A stretch of 64,000 bases of DNA, from contig OX291544.1 in assembly GCA_946406115.1 (NCBI GenBank), forward strand, positions 26,553,521 to 26,617,520, in the 5' to 3' direction. The position numbers and the translations under genes were made by a program. This stretch comes from Apoda limacodes. Its lineage: Eukaryota > Arthropoda > Insecta > Lepidoptera > Limacodidae. The notes under the pieces are model-generated. The model made no database searches, had not been told where the DNA came from, and saw only the letters and a list, made by a program, of their open reading frames with translations. This document shows, in pieces, positions 43,198 through 54,704 of the stretch. Numbering within the stretch: the stretch's first letter is position 1; every line of letters starts with the position of its first letter.

Positions 43198-44105
43198 CAT
43201 ACTAATATTATAAATGCGAAAGTAACTCTGTATGTCTATCTGTCTATCTGTTACCTCTTCACGCTTAAACCGAATTAGATAAAATTTGGTATGTAGTTAA
43301 GGTACCTGCGGGTAATAAGGCCTATTTAATTTCAAATTTATTTATTTAATCAATTATTTAGTCTTTCCGAACTCCGTAACATTTTTTGTATTGTTATAAT
43401 GGAACTGCAGTTTCTCGGTAGAAAAATATATTTTTACCTTGTTATTTTAAATTTCTAAATGAATTCAAAGAAATTGAGACAAGTGCGGGTAATATGGCCC
43501 TCGGTGTGTAATAAAGCCTATGTTTCAATAAATAACAGAATGACTTAGTTCAATTTTATTTGATCCTGTGAAATCACTTGAAATTACGCTTTTTTATTTA
43601 AAGTGAAAGAGACTGGCGCTAAAAAAGTTGAATTACAAATGTGTTTTACCATAGAAATCAATAATCTTCCGAGTGATGTAAATATTTGGATGCTGCACGT
43701 AGGCTTTATTACTTGCACTGTGCAAAATCATTTTTTTGTCGAAGATCTATGATAATATTTTGATTTTTCTTTCTCGTTTCTTAGACTAAATAACATTTTA
43801 TCATTGTTTCCCATATTGTGATATTTTTTGCACTTTTCTTATGTTAAAATTTAGGGGGTAGGCCTTATTAGCCGACAGGCCTTATTACACTCAGGTACCT
43901 TAGTTTGAGTACCAGGGAAGAACATAGAATAGTCTTTTTCACGAAAATTCAAAAGTTCCTGCGGGAATAACTATCACCGAACTTAAACGAACTATACTCA
44001 CAGCTATAGCTTGCTATAGTAAACTTCATTAGTATCGCAGAAAATTTCACACCGATAACCGAATTTAAGGCGGGAAGAGCCGCTGGCAAAATCTTGTTAC
44101 CTATA
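43198..44105 (-). repeat. SINE-like repeat interrupted by an inverted-repeat element
   Basis: The left end is catactaatattataaatgc then gaaagtaactctg. The right end is gaatttaaggcgggaagagc then cgctggcaaaat. The family copy at 56965-57260 shows the uninterrupted form (gatagtttgagtcccgggga). Here 602 bases separate ggtatgtagtt from tagtttgagtaccaggga. Confidence 0.75.
43299..43900. mobile_element. 602-bp inverted-repeat element with six internal motifs
   Basis: The ends are AAGGTACCTGcgggtaataa and, reversed, AAGGTACCTGagtgtaataa, continuing to a shared ggcct. The insertion site can be read by comparison with the intact family copy: TAGTT (or a shorter GT within it) is present on both sides. 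Inside, the motif gtaataaggcct occurs directly at about 43311, 43487 and 43508 (variants) and inverted at about 43700, 43859 and 43877. There is no ORF. Class undetermined. Confidence 0.75.
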
Positions 44106-44879
44106 ATTTACGCAACAGAAATAATACACATATTGTCTTGTTTGCAAAAAGTCTAAATTGTTTCCACCTTTCTACTTTGACACACCTTTTTACGACATTG
44201 ACGGCTAAAATCAATTCTGTTATCACCGTCGTTATTTTTTTATTATTTGATTCAAGATCCGCATAATTAATTATAGGCACACAAACTAGCTTAGAAATAT
44301 TTACTTCGGTAAAAGTCTAGTCACAAGTCAGTTGTAAATGGCAATTTACAGTCATATTTTATGTTATAATATTTGTTTTTGATTTTTGTATAATAATTAA
44401 TTAGTTAAAATTACGCCATGAGATATGTACAAGTCTATTTCTTGAATTAAAGTATTCTAAGTAAAAACATCGCCGACAGAAAATATAAAGTGAGACCTGT
44501 TAATTATTTTTACAAGGATGGTGTTTATATTATAGTATACCTATATACCGAAATTTTTCATTTTTATGACTATGCGTATGCACTTGGCTAATATAAATTG
44601 TGTATAAAAATATACCTACGCTATTATTGCTGTTAATTTTTTAGTATTGTTTTATCTACCTATTGTAAGTATAATTAATACTTATATAAAAAATTAAAAT
44701 AAATTTGAAAACGACGGGTAAGTAAAATTTATTGTTTTGAATAAATTAGATTCTTATCTTACTTTTTTAGGTTTCAATATAATTATTTTAATTTTTCAAA
44801 TCTTCACGCGCCTTATATCGCAGAGACAGAGAGTAAAGACTCAAGTCTGGTTAACTCTGATTTTACCTGTCAGGTCATG
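44106..44879. other. AT-rich intergenic sequence
   Basis: Nothing is recognised here. Confidence 0.4.
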
Positions 44880-45250
44880 TCATGACTTACACTGCCGGAA
44901 TGTGAACACTAGGCCGGCCGCAAATTGCAAGAAAACCCGAAAGAAAAATTCTAGTTTACGCCGGATCGACCGCGAGCCACCCCGCACACTGGTCGGCGAT
45001 TGGGCTTCCAATTGTGTCTGATCGCGCCGCCCAGTGACACATGCCGCAGGCTTTTTACGCATGCACAACAGAATGGATGACGGAAGACACGTTATTGTGA
45101 CTGGCACTATTATTAAGTCAAATGAAAAAGAAGAAAAAACAACGGTACCGGGTTCACCCTTCTAAACTTCTCGAGTTAAGTTGAGGTGCGATCCGGCGCG
45201 CATCGGAACCGCGCGGCCGACCCGAGAAATTTCTTACAGTTTGCAGGGTC
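44880..45250. other. GC-rich patch of unknown nature
   Basis: The stretch is rich in CpG (ggatcgaccgcgagccaccc, atcgcgccgcccagtg). It could be a promoter region for the candidate exon at 45740 or part of a repeat. No ORF here has a recognisable domain. Confidence 0.3.
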
Positions 45251-45339
45251 TAGTACAAAATGTATATACAGAGTGGGCTCTAGAATTTTTTTATCGGAAA
45301 TTTCTTGTAATATGCGGCCGGCCTTACTATAGCGGTAGC

Positions 45340-45600
45340 CCTCCCCAAAAAAGTCACAGAGCGCGAGATGGAGCAGCTTTGTTCGGAGTGTTTCTGAGGG
45401 ATCGAATCCGCAATGCGGATGATGGCCGCCGGAGCAGACGTGTAGTGGAGACTTCGTACCGGGTGGCGAAACGTAGTACGCCCTCCAGCAATCTTAGTAT
45501 GGTAGCCAGCGGAACGCAGAGGACCGTAAGAAATGACACACCAGGGAGGAGACTTTTATCCAGCAGTGGGCCTAATAAGCTGATATTATGATAAGCTTAG
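45340..45600 (+). pseudogene. RTE-type LINE 3' end remnant
   Basis: The frame reads LFGVFLRDRIRNAD, then RRSRRV, then a shifted C-terminal tail whose nucleotides (ttttatccagcagtgggcct then aataagctgat) match the RTE-type ending that normally encodes a QQW-like tail. It is heavily diverged and has no catalytic domain. Confidence 0.55.
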
Positions 45601-45739
45601 CTTTTTATACAACATCGATGTGCTATTAATCTTTTTGTAATAAATAAATCTTAAATAAACTCTGGCCCTAATATGTAGGTTGTTAATTTTGTAATCTCTT
45701 GTTATACCTAATTTTAAACTATTTTTAATGTGTTTGCAG

Positions 45740-45858
45740 TTGCTTTTTTATTTGTGGTTATTATCGGAGTTTATGCTAGGAAAAAACATATTAAACCTTC
45801 AAGCGAACTAGTAGACCCGATTAATATGAGTGGAAAAATGAGGAAATATTTTGGTATG
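45740..45858 (+). CDS. Candidate internal exon with a membrane span, gene unknown
   Basis: A good acceptor (aatgtgtttgcag) and donor (GGTATG then GTAAGA) flank 119 bases open in one frame. That frame needs one base from an upstream exon and ends at a codon boundary. The 39 residues begin AFLFVVIIGVYARKK, a short hydrophobic segment followed by basic residues, and continue HIKPSSELVDPINMSGKMRK. That looks like the end of a membrane span and its cytosolic start. I recognise no family and found no certain partner exons. Confidence 0.4.
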
Positions 45859-46147
45859 GTAAGATATAAAAACGACTGTACACATATATAACTGTAACTT
45901 AACAACGATACACTATATTCTATTTTACATAGCGTTGCACTATGTTAGGTGTAATTTTAATTGTGAAAATAAAATATTATAAATAAATCATAAAAAACTT
46001 ATATTTCTAAAACTACATAGTCACACACTTCATTTAGTTCACCAGGGGCTGTAAATACTTGTGAATCACGCGCATCAAGAGAAATGGCGTAGGTATAGTA
46101 ATTATTCTCAGCTATGTAAATTTCATATCCCAAAAACTGATCACTAA

Positions 46148-46390
46148 CACTCGGGAGATAGGTATCTTCAAGACTTTCAACTTAAAATGACGTGGCAATA
46201 TGTAAACGGCATCAATCTACGATTTGCCGACAATAATTTCGGCATGAAGGAATTGCTGCAAGAGTTGCAAGTAATGCTTAAGACCCTCAATGTTTCCGAC
46301 GACACGTACAACGGCCCTATTTTACTGTTGTGGTTGGTACCCAGTTCTCCAAGTACATACAATTCTTGAAGTTGTTGAAGACATGGGGAG
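46148..46390 (+). pseudogene. Protein-like segment with one frameshift, family unknown
   Basis: From HSGDRYLQDFQLK the frame runs through FADNNFGMKELLQELQVMLK to TYNGP. One base out of phase, the text continues as YFTVVVGTQFSKYIQFLKLL and then KTWG up to a GTGAGG donor at 46391. Both halves have good protein character and abut at about 46316-46320. This fits a coding exon broken by a one-base loss, or an assembly error in a real exon. There is an in-frame stop just before the segment and only weak acceptor sites. No family is recognised. It may belong with the candidate exon at 45740. Confidence 0.4.
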
Positions 46391-46860
46391 GTGAGGAACC
46401 TTTTTATTATATTTCGTCTTGTTGAATGCCTTGTGGTATCAAAATCTGTTTCGATTTATTATAAATCGATAATTGAACTATCTGCTTTAATAATACAAAC
46501 ATAAAGTGTGTAATAAAAGGAAAATGTATGAATGTACCCCACATGCAGGGCAGATACATACATGTGAGATTATATTATTTTATTTATTTGTTTATCATAA
46601 ATAACATATCAAAACACATAATTCATGAAAAAGGAACAAAATAGTTCTTGTGCACAAAATTTTAGAATATTTTTTCAAGTCTAACTTATATAAACATACT
46701 CGTATGTACACATAATAGACAAACATCGTTTTTATGTTGCCTAAGGCGTTGTCCTAATACATCGCGACTATGCGACCATCGCAAATTCCTGCGAACTAAA
46801 AACCAAACATACTAATTGTGAATGAGTGTCCTAACTAACTAAGTCCTAAGTAACCCAACT
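46391..46860. other. AT-rich sequence
   Basis: Nothing is recognised here. Confidence 0.35.
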
Positions 46861-47140
46861 GAGGTTCGCGCGATGCGTTCGCGCAACTAAAATGTTTGAT
46901 TTCTTCGATCGGCTGCAAGCGGGCGAGAGATCAAACGTTTATCTCGCCCCTGCGGGCCCTATCTCGACCCGCCAATTTGTGGTGTGATTTGTTGACATTG
47001 CTTGTTAGATACCTATCGTTGCCTATGTGTTTCTCCGTCTCTTTAACTAGCTCTATGCCAAATTTCAGCTCGATTCGATGCTCCGTTGAGGCGTGATGAA
47101 GTAACAAACAAACAAACTTTCATTTTTATAATATTAGTAA
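46861..47140 (+). repeat. SINE-like repeat copy
   Basis: It ends with ctatgccaaatttcagctcg, gttgaggcgtgatgaagtaa, then a caaacaaacaaactttcatt tail with aatattagta, as in the other CCGCCCG..TTAGTATGG copies, with a different head. Confidence 0.5.
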
Positions 47141-47450
47141 GATAACTACATGCATTGCATCTCGACGATCTCGAAGTTACAAAATTTTCACATTTATAAT
47201 ATCGGAAGTGATTTGGAAACCACTAGCTGGTGCCTATCCAAAATTTGGGATTCCTACGGCGCGGCGGCTCCTTGGTTATATTACGGCATGCAACTCTTAC
47301 TTGACGTTTTTTTGAGTAGCATATGTCCTTCCCCAAGGTGCAAGCTATCATCTTACCAAATTTCATTGCGATCTATTTAGCAGTTTAGCCATAAAAAGGT
47401 AACAAACAGAAACACTTTTACACATAAGTATATCTAATATTTGTATGGAA
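47141..47450 (+). repeat. Second SINE-like repeat copy
   Basis: A diverged copy: caagctatcatcttaccaaa then tttcattgcgatctatttag, aaaaaggtaacaaacagaaa, and atctaatatttgtatgga at the end. Confidence 0.45.
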
Positions 47451-48650
47451 TATGGATAATAGTGAATGAACGAATCTAATCCAGAAACATTTATTGTTAA
47501 GAATAAATACGAGTACCTAAGGAATTTGTTGCTTTACATTTAAGATTTTTAATAAAACTCTGTTATTTTTAAAACAAAACAATATCTACCAATCTATATA
47601 TATCACACGTTGCCTTGATGAAAAGCCAGCACAATAAATAACTTTATCGCATAGCAATTTGCATACAGATCAAAACGGGGTTTGTACTTCTGGGGTCTGT
47701 AGGCTGCCGCATGCCGGTGATGCGATGCAACCGTAAGTAGTGATAGTTATTACAATCACAAGTGGTACACGATTGTTGGTTGTATTTTTATAGCTTTATC
47801 CCAGAAAAGCTAACGAAAACTAAACTAAACAAAAAAACTATGAACCATTTATATAAAATTCAAGTGTCTTTTAAGAAAGGCATGGACAGGAGTTTACTTC
47901 GGCAGGCTTTGAAATCTGGGCCAAATAATTTTGTTTGGTAACTGATTTAAGATTTTAGAGGGGGTTAGTTACAAAATCCCCCTAATCACGTTCAGCTTCA
48001 GGAAAAATGTACGGATTATCGTATTTCATCACCGAATTCAGGATGCCATACAGATATCGCCCCAGAACCAGGATCTACATCGTTACCACTGAAAAGTCGT
48101 TATATCTACTGATAAGAGCCAGTAAGAAACTCAGTAGATATTTCTTTAACAAATTCGTTAATAGTATTTAAAACATTGTTATATTAAAATCTATAACAGG
48201 TAGTAGTAAATTTACATTTTGTTTACATGTAGACAAACTACATATCTTTGAAAATAAAAGGACGGAATATCAAATACAATAAATTCAAAACATAAAATTA
48301 ATTGAAGATATTTTTTACTTCACAAACTCAATAATTTCCCTCAGTCCAGCAGACCACCCGTGAGCTTTTGACATATCAAATTTACGAACACCTCGTTAGC
48401 CGGCAGCGTGCATTGCACGTGTCATCCCCCGGGTGAACAAACGTGCTAAATATCACAACTGCGATAACTTAAGGGATTTGTATTTAATTCCTAGTCATCA
48501 AAAAATTTTACAAATTCTCCAAATAAACTAGAGTAAGTAATCTCAAAGCTCCCGTAGTATAGGGCTCTTATTACGGTGCTTGGATTAAGTAAGAAAATAT
48601 ATGCAACCATATGTTCTTAGGGCAGTTTACGCAGTTCTCTCCCTATTCCA
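47451..48650. other. Intergenic sequence
   Basis: No supported gene or element. Short ORFs only. Confidence 0.35.
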
Positions 48651-49175
48651 AATAAAAATGCAACTTTATTCAATTCTCGATTAGGTATTTATCATGACGC
48701 CTACTTCTTGCACACTGAGGACCAATTAAATAAACTTGAGCGTCTACAGAATCTAAGCACACGATACGTTACATATTTAGGCTTCGCAACTGACTGCGTT
48801 TCCTAATTTCGCCGAAATATAGGTACATGTAGTTAGACTTATATAAAGCATTCTGTTTAATCTGACAGCTCCTGCATACCTACCTCTAATACCATTCTCA
48901 ATTTGCTGCCAGTTCTGATCCCAATCTTCCACTCATCTCATTTTCAAAACACCTGCTCATGCAGCATTTAAATTATGGAATTGCTCTAGTAGGTTATTAA
49001 AAAACGCTTCCAAGTGGAATAAGTATCTCATTTTCAAAACACCTGCTCATTCCACTAACTTTTCCTTTACTGTACAAGCCTTTAAATTATGGAATTGCTC
49101 TAGTAAGTTATTAAAAAACGCTCAGCTTCTTCATATTTTTAAACATCATATAAAAACTTATTTCAATAACATCAT
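48651..49175 (+). pseudogene. CR1-like LINE C-terminus with internal duplication
   Basis: The text encodes fragments typical of the end of a LINE ORF2: AYFLHTEDQLNKLERLQN, later NLTAPAYLPL, AFKLWNCSS and LLKNA, and finally HIFKHHIKTYF. Frames are broken by stops. A block with tctcattttcaaaacacctg and aaattatggaattgctctag is present twice (about 48936-49008 and 49025-49122). No catalytic motif is present. Confidence 0.6.
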
Positions 49176-50700
49176 CGGATCACCGTAAGTGTCGTGGCTA
49201 GGGAATGCCATCATCGAAACTGTTGATTAGATTATTGATGGGCGCTGTGTGAGACATTCAAAAATATTTATTAATCGTATTTTTTTATTTATTATAGTTA
49301 CATACAACACTGTTATCAGTTATTTTACAGCTAGATATTTTTGTGAATATCGGATGTGATTGCATTTAGTCCTTAGCATTAGCGTTATAACTGAATTAGT
49401 TATAGCTTAACAGTTGACAGCTGTTTTTTTGAGAATAAATAGTTTGCCACTTGTTGTTTACAATTGATATTTTTAAGTTTTAACGTATTAATTGTGTATT
49501 TCTAAATACGGTGCTACGCCACAGCAGTTAAACAAATAATTATTTTTGTTTAAATTTCTATTTATCATATCTTTAAACTAATTTGTCATAAAATATTTTT
49601 TGAGGAAAAACGTTAGTTATATTTAATGTAAGATCGATCTGAAGTTGGTTGCATGATTGCGACTGTAAGGTCTACGCCGTATGTGTAACCGCGTAGAACT
49701 TGCTACGACTTGTTATTTTTGATTTTGCACTAAACTGTCTTTTTTTGTTTAAGCTACAAATTTTAAGTATTATCTAACATAAAAACTGATTTAGGCCTTA
49801 TTTTAGTGTCCGAATTATGTTTTCAATAAAATAAATGTGGTTTTTTTTTTTTAAATGCATAATCCATAGTAACTATGTTACTATTGGCCATTATGAATAA
49901 ATATGAATAAAAAATCAATGTGGCTTTGCACCAGTGTTTTAATTTCTTTGTCTACAAAATTTTTGGCATCACTAACCTCAAAGAGCAGATGTAATCACAT
50001 TAAATGTCGAGACTGTTAGGAGTTATTTTTTAATTCAAATAAATACCGACGTAATAGAAGTCAGTTCTGAAGATAGGTGTCTTCAGCCATATCTTGGGCT
50101 AAATCATATGTATAAACAAATATGTACCTCAATAACTCATTTAGTAGAGCACGTAGAGTTGCAGGCTTAAATCCTGACTTGTGATCAAATCTTTTGCTTG
50201 TTTCCTTGCTATAAAAATAAAAATATTTTTTATATTATTAACCCAAACAAATTCTTTTGGGTGTTAATAACCCATAAGTTGAAATTAAATAGTTATAAGT
50301 TCCTACACAGATGCTTGTTGGCACTTTTAATTTAAATACTTTATTAATTATTAAACTCAATTTTGATTTTATATACAATGATGTAAAATGTGACAATGAA
50401 AAAAAAAAATTATAACAATTAAACAATTCGTTCTAATATATGAGATATAATCTTACAATTATATCCGTAACTATTTTTAAGACTTTGGTCAATAAGGCAT
50501 AAGTTTTAAATATATTTTTATTTTAATTATTGTCCTTATTGTTTTCGTATTCAATAATAAATCGGTACGTTTAACGTTGTACCGTTTTCAAAAAAATATT
50601 TCACTAAACATCATTTAATTCAAAAAGTAATTTAAAAGTTAAAGTCAAGTAAATATAAATTGCGTTAATCAAATCACAAACTGCGTTTCGGTTTCCCTAT
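49176..50700. other. AT-rich intergenic sequence
   Basis: Nothing convincing. A possible poly(A)-type signal cluster lies at 49825-49910 (aataaaataaatgtgg; gaataaatatgaataaaa) but has no gene in front of it. Confidence 0.35.
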
Positions 50701-50720
50701 AGAGTTGTTTAGTCAACTCT
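50701..50720. other. Perfect 7-bp hairpin
   Basis: AGAGTTG and CAACTCT around a six-base loop. The pair ccctat / atagg lies just outside it on either side (50696-50702 and 50742-50748). Confidence 0.4.
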
Positions 50721-50902
50721 TTTATCGGCATAATAGTTCCATAGGGATTACGCAATTATGGTTTGTTTGAGGGGTTGCGCGCGCGATTTTTTTAAATCAA
50801 CAATAAAGGCTCAACTGCATAAGAACTGGAAGCACTTTTTTTACTTTTATATGTTTACCACTGCAATACACTAGCAGGCTAACAATCAGTTTAATAATAT
50901 CC

Positions 50903-50936
<34 letters not shown>

Positions 50937-50937
50937 T
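50903..50937. repeat. (AT)n microsatellite
   Basis: A run of AT interrupted once by gt. Confidence 0.85.
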
Positions 50938-51579
50938 TAGGTAAACATTATCACAAAATTTCAAGTTCATAGATCAATGGGAAGATAAAAAAAATCCGGA
51001 ATAAAATTTTGCAAAAAAAAAGCTGACTTTGGTGGCTTCTCATTCTTTCCCCCTTCCTCTCTTACAAAATTCACAAAAAAACACTCAAAAAGTTTAAAAC
51101 CAATTCCAAAGAAGAAGACAGGAAGGAAATCGATTGTGGATTCTAAAAAAGACTCCAATAAAAATCCTATGCTATTTTCTTTGCATGGCCTCTTAACCTT
51201 TTTACCTGACTGCCGAAGAAGGGTGATGTTTTTCGAGCATATGCATATATGTTTGTATATCTTTGGCACGCTATGTTGTCTAAGCTTTGACGGATTTTAA
51301 CATATGAGTTATTAGTTTTGTCCAAATTATGAGAATCACATAGGATATTAAAATTTAAAAATGGCATCTGCAAAAAAAATCTATCAAATCATACCTATTG
51401 TCTGTCTAACCCTAACTTACTTCTTATGGTATATCGATGCATCATCTTATGTTGATTTGACGTCTACCTATCCATTAACGTAGAATGGCAATGACATCTA
51501 AGCTTTCAGTTCATGATAGATGTGAAAGAATACCTTTTTTTACTTAAAATAGTAAAGAGCATCAAATTTATAAAATACT
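50938..51579. other. Repeat-like and unrecognised sequence
   Basis: The 100-codon ORF on the - strand (50967-51269) has no domain I know. Related phrases (gaagataaaaa, gaaggaaatcgat..., ttgcatggcctc / tttgcatagcctgc) recur near 59640-59760, so this is probably a diverged dispersed repeat. Confidence 0.35.
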
Positions 51580-51930
51580 AGCTGCTGCCCGCGACGTCGT
51601 CTGCGTGAACGCTATACTATTATTCTGTCGATTCCGTGTGGACTTTGAAAAAGTAAGAGATTTTACCTATAATATAATTCACACACGAATTCGCATTCCC
51701 TATTTTGCCCTCTAGGGGATGATTTTCCGAAAGCAGTGAATCACGTCAATCCTTATTTTCAACCTAAAGGACATTTTAATGCATTAAGTTTCAAAAATAC
51801 TTGTTTTGCATCCAACTTTTATTTGATGAAATTAATTTTGCAAATTCCTTTCTTAGTGCTTGGCTAAGTTATAACAGAAACCTCTGTGCAAAATTTCGAG
51901 AGTTTATTATTTTTTTATCGATTAGATAAT
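51580..51930 (-). repeat. Dispersed repeat (GCAGCAGCTAG end), copy 2
   Basis: It begins ctagctgctgcccgcgacgt then cgtctgcgtgaacgct, the inverse of the end at 14625-14660. Confidence 0.6.
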
Positions 51931-52900
51931 ATATGATATGATAAATGGTAACTTTATTGTACTAGTATATGTATGGTATGGCGCATCCTTAACCCTATTT
52001 TTTTTTTGTATCACGATGCAATAGGTCGTAATCATCTTAGTACGAGATGATTTGTAGTCTAAAGTTAGGAATAGTTCCCTAAAAAGTGCGTGAGAATTAT
52101 CTTGTTTGGGGAAATACCAAAAATAATTTTGTTCATTGAGTGGCAAACCCTCAACGTAATACCTAATACTTATATCATTTTCCTGTGGTAAAAAAATTGT
52201 ATTTTTATTCAGTAACACCGTGTAGACAGGGTACGTAAAAATAATACGATGACGCATCAAAATTATGTGCAATATACCAAGAAGCCAACGACGTCTGCTA
52301 TCCATACGACCCCTCTAATGTGACTTGTGAGGAACATATCAATGAAATCTTCGTGCTGGAGTATTGAATGTCAAAGTCACGATGCTTGCGATAAGTTTGT
52401 CTAATGATCTGTTATGCTCCCTCATTTGCTTCGTCAACTGCTATGTATCTAGCACAAAATAAGTACGTACAGAAGGTTCACTAATGCATAACGAACTCTA
52501 TTTTAGGTACCCGTTGCCGCATGACTTAGCGACGCACGGCAGTCGCGACTTACTGCACACGAAGTATTTTATTTATTTATATATTAAAATTATCAAAAAT
52601 ATACAATAAGTATGCTTACCAAGCAGCCTTTCTGTACCTTTATTTTGTGTCGCTACCAAATAATGCACCATATACACGATTTAGAGAAAGTAAATGCTGT
52701 TAATTCTATAACCGACATCAATATACCTATAATAAAGCAAGAATGTTAGATTAACTGTGTTGAATGTAAACCTTCATATACATGCATGTACTTGCATAGT
52801 AATAATCTTATTATAGTCAAAATACTCGGTATCGATTGTGGTGGCGTGTACCAATAATTATTTCTCTTAACTTCCCTAGTATATTGAATATTCACACCAT
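51931..52900. other. Intergenic sequence
   Basis: A 127-codon - strand ORF (51922-52305) starting MDSRRRWLLGILHIIL has no recognised domain and no supporting splice context. I do not annotate it as a gene. Confidence 0.3.
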
Positions 52901-53070
52901 TGGCTTTTCGGTGAAGGAAAACATAGTGAGGAAAACTACACATATACGTCAAAAGAAGACGTATGTGAAGTCCACGATCTGCACAGGGACTTGTGTGTGG
53001 ACTTGGCCCAAATAGCCCTCGGTAAGAGTAGGCCGTGCCCCAACGTTGGGGACGTTTAACGCTGGTAAGT
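52901..53070 (+). repeat. SINE tail copy
   Basis: ggcttttcggtgaaggaaaa then catagtgaggaaaacta, tatgtgaagtccacgatctg, and gtaggccgtgccccaacgtt match the body and tail of the tRNA-type SINE at 54705 and the tail at 34588/35622. Confidence 0.6.
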
Positions 53071-53228
53071 AAGACATCTAAGACTATCCGTATAAAACTG
53101 CATTACCTAATACCTACCTCGCTTCATTGAAAATCTATAAAGCTTTTCCGTTATCCCGTGTAAACAGAGCCGAACATACAGTTAATAATAAAATAGGTCT
53201 AAAAGCATTGTTTCCAGTTCTCATCATG

Positions 53229-53503
53229 GAATATCTTTATCACGAGATTATTCGGTTACATGTTCATAGAGTTCTAACAAATTAATTGGAGATCTACTCG
53301 TGCGTTATCACGCCGGCATCGAGTCTCCAATAAAATTAAGCAAGCAACTCACTTCCGCCTTCTGGCGCCAATACGGGATGAAGATAACATCTAAGACTGC
53401 AACCGTTCTCGACATTATTGAGCACTGCAGGGAATTATACACACAGCTTCGACCACAGATAAGAAAAAGTAGAAAAAAACTAGTAGTTATTCTTAACTTA
53501 TAG
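53229..53503 (+). pseudogene. Protein-like segment with one frameshift, family unknown
   Basis: The first part reads EYLYHEIIRLHVHRVLTN from 53229 (after an ATG at 53226), then hits a TAA. One base out of phase the text continues LIGDLLVRYHAGIESPIKLS, then FWRQYGMKITSKTATVLDII, EHCRELYTQLRPQIRKSRKK and VVILNL to a TAG. Both halves have strong protein character and meet at about 53280, so a one-base deletion in a formerly open frame is the simplest reading. I cannot name the family. It could be a decayed gene, a retrocopy, or an exon with a sequencing error. Confidence 0.45.
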
Positions 53504-53788
53504 AGAGATGTAGTTACTGGTGAAAACGATTAAAATGTCATCAAAATAAAACAATATAATTAACAAAATCAAAATCTTTTTATTCAAATGGGTTACTAAG
53601 AATTTTCGAATCGTCAAGTGAATTAACTACAACTAGCTTTACAAACTAATTACAATACTATTTTATTGCGTGCGTCCAATGAGTAATCTTTGTAAAATCA
53701 CAAACGAAACATTAAATTATAGTGTATTAACTAATAAATACATGTTTTGTATTGAAACACTAAATAAACAAGAGTTAAATAAATAAGA

Positions 53789-53802
53789 GGGGGGGGGGGG
53801 GG
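53789..53802 (+). repeat. G14 homopolymer
   Basis: Fourteen consecutive G between AT-rich flanks. It could form a G-quadruplex between molecules, and its length is unreliable in sequencing. Confidence 0.9.
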
Positions 53803-54156
53803 CACCATGTGAAACGTATATAACAAATATATATATTGACGAAAATAAAATTTAATAACTCTAACTTAAATCGTATAATTTATACTTGCATTGGAAGCAG
53901 TGTTGCTCCCAATGGACTGCTACAAGTAATCCCCTTCTGGGGATAAAAACAATTATAATTGGACCAAATATTGGCATTCTATTACCAACATTTATTAAAT
54001 TTTTCATATTTCTTTTAAATGAGCTTTCTTTGGGCGCATTAGAAGTAAGTTTTAACGTATGTACTTAGGTATACATAATTGGCATTTTCAAACGTCACAT
54101 TATAAGCAGAAATTCTAAATAAGTACTTAACGGCTTTTGACGGCCTTCGATTTTAG
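53803..54156. other. Intergenic sequence
   Basis: A frame at 53890-54046 with acceptor- and donor-like borders encodes a hydrophobic peptide (TIIIGPNIGILLPTFIKF). There is no supporting partner, so it is left unannotated. Confidence 0.3.
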
Positions 54157-54385
54157 GGTTCCGTACCTACGTAATACGGGACCCAATTACTAAGACTCCG
54201 CTGTCCATCCGTCCGTCCGTCTGTCACCAGGCTGTATCTCATGAACGGTGATAGTAAGACAGTTGATTTCTCAACATAAGATGTATTTTTGTTGCCGCTA
54301 TAACAATAAAAACTAAAAAACAGAATAAAATAAATATTTAAGGGGGCTCCCAAACAACAAACGTGATTTTTTTGGTCGTTTTTGC
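54157..54385 (-). repeat. GGTTCCGTA-family repeat
   Basis: ttagggttccgtacctacgt, a tccatccgtccgtccgtctg run, caccaggctgtatctcatga, and ggggctcccaaacaacaaac. It is close to the copy at 42585 but lacks its right terminus. Confidence 0.75.
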
Positions 54386-54704
54386 TTTATTGATAACGGC
54401 TATAACGTACAATTAAGTTCTAATTTTTATAATTATTTTTATCTTTTATGTATTCATCAACTTTGTAATAGCTTTTTTCATTAAACTATCTTTGACATAT
54501 ATTTTAAATTTGTTTTGGGGTAAATTTACCACATGTTCTGGAAAACTTTGTATTGCGAAAGAGCTATGTACGTTCTGAAGACGACATTTTGAAACTACCA
54601 ATTTATCTTTATTCCTTGTATTAACAATGTGTAGGTCACTATTTTCACCAAATAAGTGACAATATATAATATTTGTAATCTACTCCATAAGATCTAAATA
54701 GTGA

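Noticed and set aside
51922..52305. 127-codon - strand ORF
   Set aside because: No domain, odd composition and no splice or promoter context.
53890..54046. Hydrophobic exon-like frame between CAG and GTAAGT
   Set aside because: A stop-free stretch of this length is common in AT-rich DNA; the acceptor lacks a pyrimidine tract and no neighbouring exon fits.
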